From NCBI GenBank assembly GCA_028866335.1, contig JAGWIL010000117.1, forward strand, positions 1-5,670: a DNA stretch of 5,670 nt, in the 5' to 3' direction. The stretch is from Rhodospirillales bacterium. GTDB lineage: Bacteria > Pseudomonadota > Alphaproteobacteria > Acetobacterales > Acetobacteraceae. Below the pieces are notes generated by a model. That model did not search any database. It saw only the letters and a list, made by a program, of their open reading frames with translations, and was not told where the DNA came from. Positions 1 through 5,670 of this stretch are shown in pieces (position 1 is the first letter of the stretch; every line of letters begins with the position of its first letter). Position numbers and translations under genes: made by a program.

Positions 1-1250
1 CTGCCCTCCGCCTCGCAGGCAGGGCAATGGGCCGGGCGCTGCGTGGTGTGGCCACAATGATGGCAGGAAAGCCGGGGCGAGGATTTATGCTCCACCAGCC
101 AGGCCGAACAATTGGGGCAGGAAAGCCGGTGCCCGCAGGTGCGGCAGAGGGTGAGCGGCGCATAGCCACGCCGGTTGAGGAACAGCATCGCCTGCTCGCC
201 GCGCGCCAGCGTTTCGCGCATTGCCGCCACCAGCAAAGGCGAGAGAAATTTGCCCCGCTCCGGCGGTGCCTCGCGCAAATCCAGCGCCTCCATGCGCGGC
301 AGCGTGGCCCCGCCATGGCGCGCGGGCAGATCGAGCTTTTTATACCGCCCCGAAGCAGCGTTTTCGGCGGTCTCTAAGCTGGGCGTGGCGCTCACCAGCA
401 GCACCGGGGCCGCACAGAACTTGCCCCGCACCACCGCCATGTCCCGGGCATTATACATCACCCCATCCTCCTGCTTGAAGGATGTCTCGTGCTCCTCATC
501 CACCACGATGAGGCCGAGATTGGCGAAGGGCAGAAACAAGGCTGAGCGCGCCCCCACCACCACATCCGCCCGGCCTTGCGCCACAGCGCGGTAGGTCTCG
601 CGCCTTTGCGCCGGGGTAAGTTCCGAGTGCCAGACAGCAGGCCGCACCCCGAACCGCGCCTCGAACCGCGCCAACATCTGCACCGAGAGCGCGATTTCCG
701 GCAGCAGCACCAGCACCTGCTTTTTATGCCGCAGCGCTTCGGCCACTTCCTCCAGATACACTTCGGTTTTGCCGGAGCCTGTCACCCCATTCAGCAGCGT
801 GACCGAGAAACCCCCCGCCCGCACATCCTCGCGCAGCGCCATGGCGGCATTTTCCTGAATGCTGGAAAGCACCGGGCCGGGAAGCTCGGGGTTTGCGCCG
901 CCGAACGCAAATGTCCGGGCCCGCTTGGGCGACGGGGCCAATAACGGCTCCTTCAGGCTCAGCGCCAGCACATCCCCGCGCGCGGCCAGGGTGTAACCGG
1001 CCACCCAGTCGATAAACTTGCGCAAATCCTCCCGCATGGGCGGAAAATCCAGCATTTCCGTCACCTTCCGGGTTTTCACATCCCTGTCCGGCGGGTCGTC
1101 CCACACCACGCCAACCACCATCCGCCGCCCCAAAGGCACGCGCACCAGCGTGCCAGGTGCCAGCGGGGCCGTGGCCTCATAGGTGAAGGCCATGCCAAAT
1201 TTATAAGGGAGCAAGATGCTGACGCGGGTTGTCGGTGATACAAGCTCCAT
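1..1250 (-). CDS. priA: Primosomal protein N' (PriA), replication-restart DNA helicase, 5' part only
   Basis: PriA recognises abandoned replication forks and starts reloading of the DnaB replicative helicase; it is a cytoplasmic superfamily 2 3'-5' helicase. The frame is open from ATG at 1250 to the window edge, giving 416 residues; the rest of the helicase core and the C-terminal domain lie outside. Seen in order: a 3'-end-binding domain (about 1-100, with GDVL at 92-95), a Q-motif-like glutamine (Q132), Walker A GVTGSGKT (155-162), DEEH (251-254), an SATPSLET motif, NRRGYAP (359-365), and eight zinc cysteines (369, 372, 378, 381, 396, 399, 409, 412) with exactly the E. coli PriA spacing. 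Walker A lies about 70 residues earlier than in E. coli, so the winged-helix domain seems to be absent. No clear Shine-Dalgarno sequence precedes the ATG and no other ATG, GTG or TTG lies in frame between it and the start of the divergent transaldolase gene, so 1250 is the best start but not a certain one. Family assignment is very secure. Confidence 0.95.
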   Translation of the reverse strand, partial: MELVSPTTRVSILLPYKFGMAFTYEATAPLAPGTLVRVPLGRRMVVGVVWDDPPDRDVKTRKVTEMLDFPPMREDLRKFIDWVAGYTLAARGDVLALSLKEPLLAPSPKRARTFAFGGANPELPGPVLSSIQENAAMALREDVRAGGFSVTLLNGVTGSGKTEVYLEEVAEALRHKKQVLVLLPEIALSVQMLARFEARFGVRPAVWHSELTPAQRRETYRAVAQGRADVVVGARSALFLPFANLGLIVVDEEHETSFKQEDGVMYNARDMAVVRGKFCAAPVLLVSATPSLETAENAASGRYKKLDLPARHGGATLPRMEALDLREAPPERGKFLSPLLVAAMRETLARGEQAMLFLNRRGYAPLTLCRTCGHRLSCPNCSAWLVEHKSSPRLSCHHCGHTTQRPAHCPACEAEG

Positions 1251-1295
1251 GCTGTATGCTTTTAACCAGAGACCCTGTTCACCGGAAAGCCACCC
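1251..1295. promoter_or_regulatory. Divergent priA/tal intergenic region, promoters not resolved
   Basis: The 45 bases between two divergent genes must hold or adjoin the promoter of at least one of them. A possible tal -35 box, TTGTCG (1229-1234), lies inside the priA 5' end, with a poor -10 candidate TGTATG (1253-1258) at an 18-base spacing. On the other strand the AT-rich TTAAAA just before the priA ATG could be a -10 for a short or absent leader, which would fit the lack of a Shine-Dalgarno sequence there. Neither is a strong match; only the divergent arrangement is certain. Confidence 0.35.
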
Positions 1296-1952
1296 ATGAA
1301 ATTCTTTGTCGATACCGCCGAAATCTCCGAGATCCGGGAGCTTGCCACCACCGGCCTGCTGGACGGCGTCACCACCAACCCCTCCCTCATCGCCAAATCC
1401 GGCCGCAATATTCTCGAAGTCATTGCCGAGATCTGCGAAATCGTCCCCGGCCCGGTGAGTGCGGAGGTTGCCGCCACCGAGTATAAGCAGATGCTGGCCG
1501 AGGCCGGTGTGCTAAAAAAAATCGCCCCGAATGTGGCGATCAAGGTGCCCCTGACCCAGGACGGGCTGAAAGCCTGCTACGCGCTTTCTCAGCAGGGCAT
1601 TATGGTGAACGTCACCCTCTGCTTCTCAGCCGCCCAGGCACTGCTGGCCGCTAAGGCCGGGGCCAGCTTCATCTCGCCTTTCGTCGGCCGGTTGGATGAT
1701 ATCGGCCAGAACGGCATGGATCTGATCCACGACATCGTGACGATCTATAACAACTACCCGAACCTGAAGACTGAGGTGCTGGTGGCCTCCATCCGCAACC
1801 CAATCCATCTGATTGAAGCGGCGAAAATGGGCGCGGATGTTGCCACCATTCCGCCTTCCGTCATCAAGCAGCTTTACGGCCACCCGCTGACCGATAAGGG
1901 CCTTTCCGCCTTCCTGAAGGATTGGGCCGCCACCGGGCAAAGTATTGTCTGA
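1296..1952 (+). CDS. tal: Transaldolase, short TalC/Fsa-type (218 aa)
   Basis: Predicted cytoplasmic class I aldolase-fold enzyme that moves a dihydroxyacetone unit between sugar phosphates in the non-oxidative pentose phosphate pathway. The length matches the 210-220 residue TalC/Fsa family. Visible residues are D6 in the FVDTA start, TTNPS (26-30), the Schiff-base lysine K83 in IKVPL, a second-half stretch of SPFVGRLDD (127-135), and ATIPPSV near the C-terminus. Two positions separate transaldolase from fructose-6-phosphate aldolase in this family: E57 (SAEVAATE) and F129 (SPFVGR) are the transaldolase forms, whereas E. coli FsaA has Gln and Tyr there. Transaldolase is therefore the better call, though activity is inferred. 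The start is ATG with GGAAAG at 1284-1289, six bases upstream. It is divergent from priA across 45 bases, and its stop overlaps the start of xerC, so the two are probably cotranscribed. An A8 run at 1514-1521 is noted separately. Confidence 0.94.
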   Translation: MKFFVDTAEISEIRELATTGLLDGVTTNPSLIAKSGRNILEVIAEICEIVPGPVSAEVAATEYKQMLAEAGVLKKIAPNVAIKVPLTQDGLKACYALSQQGIMVNVTLCFSAAQALLAAKAGASFISPFVGRLDDIGQNGMDLIHDIVTIYNNYPNLKTEVLVASIRNPIHLIEAAKMGADVATIPPSVIKQLYGHPLTDKGLSAFLKDWAATGQSIV

Positions 1953-2862
1953 CGACACACTGCTGACTGAATTCTGCACCTGGCTCGGCGCCGAACGCCG
2001 GGCCGGGACCAAAACTGTTGAAACCTATGCCCGTGATGTGCGGGCTTTTTTGTCTTTCACCGCTGAGCATACCGGCGAGGCGCCAAGCCCCGGAACCCTC
2101 GGCAGGCTGCGCGCGGCGGATTTTCGCGCCTACCTCGCCGATGCCGCCAAGGCCGGGGACATTAACGCCACCAGGGCCCGCAAACTTTCCGCGCTGCGCA
2201 CCTTCTTCCGCTATCTGCACCAGCGTCACGGGGTAGATGCCACCCAGCTTTTGCTCATCACCCGCCCGCGCCCGAAACGCCCGCTGCCCAAGGCGCTCAC
2301 CCCCGATGACGCGCTGAGCGTGGTCCAGGATATTGGCGAGGCGACTGACACCGCGCTTGAACAGGTCCGCGACGCCGCGCTGATGATGCTGCTCTACGGT
2401 GCGGGATTGCGAATCGCCGAGGCGCTGGCCCTGAATGTGGGGGATTTGCCTGCCACCGACGACGCCCTGCGCGTGACCGGTAAGGGCAATAAACAACGCA
2501 TTGTGCCGCTTCTGCCAGCTTTGCGCACCAGCATCGCCGCCTGGCTGAAACTGCACCCAAACCCTGGGCGCGACGCGCCGCTGTTCACCGGCCTACGCGG
2601 CGGGCGGCTGAATGCCGGGGTGGCGCAAAAAAACCTGCGCAATTTCCGTCGCCTGAACGGCCTGCCCGAGCACGCCACGCCGCACGCTTTGCGCCACAGC
2701 TTCGCCACCCATCTGCTGGCGGGCGGGGCGGATTTACGCTCAATCCAGGAACTTCTCGGCCATGCCAGCCTTTCCACCACGCAGCGTTATACGGATGTGG
2801 AAACCAGCCAGCTTATGGAGGTTTGGCGCAAGGCGCACCCAAGGGAGCGAGATTCTGGTTAA
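1945..2862 (+). CDS. xerC: Tyrosine recombinase XerC (chromosome dimer resolution)
   Basis: Site-specific recombinase that, with a XerD partner, is expected to resolve chromosome dimers at dif near the terminus. The 305-residue length is normal for XerC/D. An N-terminal SAM-like core-binding domain (about 5-95) precedes the catalytic domain (about 115-295). The catalytic set is complete: R156 ([10 protein letters not shown]), K180 (TGKGNKQR), H247 and R250 ([13 protein letters not shown]), H273 ([13 protein letters not shown]) and the nucleophile Y282. The start is TTG at 1945, eight bases inside the transaldolase gene. An in-frame TGA at 1915-1917 leaves no ATG or GTG alternative, and the N-terminal helix begins only a few residues in, so TTG is well supported. 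GGGCAAAG just upstream is a weak ribosome-binding candidate, and translational coupling to tal is likely. XerC rather than XerD is inferred from overall likeness and the tal/priA neighbourhood; the recombinase family itself is certain. Confidence 0.9.
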   Translation: MSDDTLLTEFCTWLGAERRAGTKTVETYARDVRAFLSFTAEHTGEAPSPGTLGRLRAADFRAYLADAAKAGDINATRARKLSALRTFFRYLHQRHGVDATQLLLITRPRPKRPLPKALTPDDALSVVQDIGEATDTALEQVRDAALMMLLYGAGLRIAEALALNVGDLPATDDALRVTGKGNKQRIVPLLPALRTSIAAWLKLHPNPGRDAPLFTGLRGGRLNAGVAQKNLRNFRRLNGLPEHATPHALRHSFATHLLAGGADLRSIQELLGHASLSTTQRYTDVETSQLMEVWRKAHPRERDSG

Positions 2863-2919
2863 TACTGCCGCCCTGACCGCGCGCTTGCCGGATGTTCAAT
2901 CCTGTGTAAGTAATAGTCT

Positions 2920-3717
2920 ATGATGTCGATAGGAAATTTAGGGTTTCAGCCCGCCTATATCGTATCCGGCCTTCTGGTCGGGCTTTTGGTGGGGCTGACC
3001 GGCGTTGGTGGCGGCTCGCTGATGACGCCCCTACTGGTCATGCTGTTCGGCTTTCACCCTTCCACCGCCGTCGGCACAGATTTGCTGTTCGCCGCCGTCA
3101 CCAAAACCGCGGGCACCACCATCCACAGCGCTGGCAAAACAGTGGATTGGCTTATTGTACGCCGCCTCGCCATGGGCTCGGTGCCCGCCACCATTCTCTG
3201 CCTGCTGGCGCTGGCTTATGCAGGGGCTGCCAACAAGGCGATGTCCGACCTGATTTCCGCCGTGCTCGGGGTGTCTCTGCTGCTCAGCGCTGCCTCGCTG
3301 CTGTTCAAAACGCAGATTCTAAATGCGATCAACCGTCGCTACCCTGAATTTGGTGCCACCACCTCGCTCCGGCTCACCGTGCTCACCGGCGCCGTGCTGG
3401 GCGTGCTTGTTTGCCTTTCCTCTGTCGGCGCCGGGGCGCTGGGCACGGTTGCGCTCATCATCCTTTATCCACGCCAGCCCATGGTGCGCATCGTGGGGTC
3501 AGATATCGCCCATGCCGTACCGCTGACGCTGCTGGCCGGGCTTGGCCATTGGTTCCTGGGCACGGTAAACCTGCCTTTGGTGGGGCAATTGCTGTTCGGC
3601 TCCATTCCCGGCATTATTATCGGCAGCTTTGCCGCACGGTATGCGCCAGATAAGCTGCTGAAAACCTGCCTTGGCGTTATCCTCGCCATTGTTGGGCTCA
3701 GGATGCTGATGAAATAA
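2920..3717 (+). CDS. TauE/SafE (TSUP, DUF81) family membrane transporter
   Basis: Polytopic inner-membrane protein of 265 residues. The TSUP family includes carriers implicated in export or uptake of sulfite, sulfoacetate, taurine-related compounds and other organic anions; the substrate here cannot be read from sequence. Family hallmarks are seen twice, as expected for its internal duplication: GLTGVGGGSLMTPLL (25-39) followed by HPSTAVGTDLLFAAVTK (46-62), and SVGAGALGTVALI (168-180) followed by RIVGSDIAHAVPLTL (190-204). Hydrophobic segments lie near 12-28, 33-44, 86-104, 110-128, 151-168, 170-184, 197-215, 220-238 and 246-263, about the usual eight or so helices. The start is ATG at 2920 (a second ATG follows at once at 2923), and an in-frame TAA at 2911-2913 rules out an earlier start. 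There is no clear Shine-Dalgarno sequence. It sits 57 bases after xerC and convergent with atpC, and looks like an unrelated single gene between housekeeping clusters. Confidence 0.9.
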   Translation: MMSIGNLGFQPAYIVSGLLVGLLVGLTGVGGGSLMTPLLVMLFGFHPSTAVGTDLLFAAVTKTAGTTIHSAGKTVDWLIVRRLAMGSVPATILCLLALAYAGAANKAMSDLISAVLGVSLLLSAASLLFKTQILNAINRRYPEFGATTSLRLTVLTGAVLGVLVCLSSVGAGALGTVALIILYPRQPMVRIVGSDIAHAVPLTLLAGLGHWFLGTVNLPLVGQLLFGSIPGIIIGSFAARYAPDKLLKTCLGVILAIVGLRMLMK

Positions 3718-3745
3718 AAAAGGCGCCTCCATAAAGGAAGCGCCT
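3716..3745 (-). terminator. Rho-independent terminator of the atp operon
   Basis: A hairpin spans 3721-3745: six base pairs (AGGCGC with GCGCCT), one C-A mismatch, three more pairs, and a five-base ATAAA loop. Read on the minus strand it is followed at once by a run of six T (3721-3716) and then ATTT, a textbook intrinsic terminator about 29 bases after the atpC stop. On the plus strand the hairpin is followed by ATCCCAGTTT, which is poor in T, so any termination of TSUP transcripts would be weaker. The T run overlaps the TAA stop codon of the convergent TSUP gene (3715-3717). Confidence 0.88.
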
Positions 3746-3774
3746 ATCCCAGTTTAGCAGGGAGCAATTGGAAT

Positions 3775-4179
3775 TTATTCGGCGATGCTATCCACCATCG
3801 CCTGGGCAGAGATCAGCTTGTCTGAAGTTTCACGATATGCTTCCGCATCGTTCAAATCCAGCGCGTCGAACGCCGCCTTGGCCTCAGCCAGCTTGGCCTG
3901 CGCCACTGCCGGGTTGATATCCGCCTGGCGGATGATCTCGTCAGCCAGCACCGAGCAGCGGGATTCCGTGACCTCGGCAAAGCCGCCGGTCACGAAGAAC
4001 CGGTCGGTGATCTTGCCGCCTTCATAGATATCCACCAGCCCGCCGCGCAGGGAGGTCACCAGCTTGGAATGGCCCGGCAGCACGCCAAGATCGCCTTCCG
4101 TACCGGGCACCACCACCATGTCGACATCACGGGCCAGGAGCAGCCGCTCCGGGCTGATGATTTCCAGGGCCAATGGCAT
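3775..4179 (-). CDS. atpC: F1F0 ATP synthase epsilon subunit
   Basis: Central-stalk subunit of F1 that binds gamma and the c-ring, and in bacteria can inhibit ATP hydrolysis through its C-terminal helices. The 134-residue length is usual. An N-terminal beta-sandwich (about 1-85) carries VPGTEGDLGVLPGH (24-37) and VTGGFAEV (63-70), both family signatures. The C-terminal helical hairpin (about 88-134) is alanine- and charge-rich, ending in DSIAE. The start is ATG at 4179, three bases after the atpD stop, with GAAGG (4192-4188) inside the last atpD codons at an eight-base spacing, so translation is probably coupled to atpD. It is the last gene of the operon, followed by the intrinsic terminator. 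Confidence 0.97.
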   Translation of the reverse strand: MPLALEIISPERLLLARDVDMVVVPGTEGDLGVLPGHSKLVTSLRGGLVDIYEGGKITDRFFVTGGFAEVTESRCSVLADEIIRQADINPAVAQAKLAEAKAAFDALDLNDAEAYRETSDKLISAQAMVDSIAE

Positions 4180-4182
4180 GGA

Positions 4183-5670
<1,488 letters not shown>

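Noticed and set aside
27..944. Several plus-strand open frames of 85-139 codons opposite priA.
   Set aside because: They are antisense shadows of an unmistakable PriA frame, with Arg/Pro/Ala-rich low-complexity translations.
724..1104. Minus-strand 126-codon open frame inside priA.
   Set aside because: Out of frame with PriA, whose motifs lie in the other frame on the same strand; its translation has no recognisable family.
1864..2556. Minus-strand 230-codon open frame antisense to xerC and the end of tal.
   Set aside because: XerC in the opposite strand has its full catalytic set; the antisense product resembles nothing I recognise and fits GC-driven frame openness.
2885..2916. Possible TSUP promoter: TTGCCG (2885-2890) with TAATAG (2911-2916).
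   Set aside because: The spacing of 20 bases is too long for a standard promoter and the -10 match is poor; closer-spaced -10 candidates are worse. Not strong enough to annotate.
2863..2919. Search for a terminator or attachment site between xerC and the TSUP gene.
   Set aside because: The 57-base gap has no convincing stem with a T run and no dif-like palindrome, so nothing could be supported.

Overview
The window reads as ordinary chromosomal housekeeping DNA from a GC-rich alphaproteobacterium. The atpG-atpD-atpC order, the style of the F1 beta and epsilon proteins and the priA/transaldolase/xerC grouping all fit that class. An acid-tolerant or acetic-acid-type family (Acetobacteraceae or relatives) is my best guess from general resemblance, but family-level placement is low confidence. 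Genes fill almost the whole window: the largest gap is 57 bases and no stretch over 300 bases lacks a gene. I see no tRNA, rRNA, CRISPR array, insertion sequence or phage gene.

Layout from left to right. (1) Bases 1-1250, minus strand: the N-terminal 416 residues of PriA, the replication-restart helicase, running off the left edge. (2) A 45-base divergent gap. (3) 1296-1952, plus strand: a short transaldolase of the TalC/Fsa structural family. (4) 1945-2862, plus strand: a XerC-type tyrosine recombinase that starts at TTG inside the end of the transaldolase gene. (5) 2920-3717, plus strand: a TauE/SafE (TSUP) membrane transporter. (6) 3716-3745: a strong intrinsic terminator for the minus strand, sitting between two convergent genes. 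(7) 3775-5670, minus strand: the 3' end of the F1 ATP synthase operon, in the order atpG (last 13 codons), atpD (complete) and atpC (complete).

How the parts relate. atpG, atpD and atpC are one transcription unit encoding the gamma, beta and epsilon subunits of F1, with gaps of 10 and 3 bases and Shine-Dalgarno sequences set in the ends of the upstream genes. The operon ends at the terminator. PriA (fork restart) and XerC (chromosome dimer resolution) are both chromosome-maintenance proteins. Transaldolase belongs to the non-oxidative pentose phosphate pathway and probably shares a transcript with xerC. The TSUP gene looks like an unrelated single-gene unit between the two clusters.

The most notable point is that this PriA appears to lack the whole winged-helix domain (about 70 residues fewer than E. 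coli PriA between the 3'-DNA-end-binding domain and the helicase core), while every motif on either side keeps its spacing. Other points are smaller: the transaldolase-type active-site residues in an Fsa-sized protein, the TTG start and 8-base overlap of xerC, an in-phase A AAA AAC slippery heptamer in xerC, and a 527-codon open frame antisense to atpD/atpC that codon bias explains. I found no convincing sign of a new biological system.
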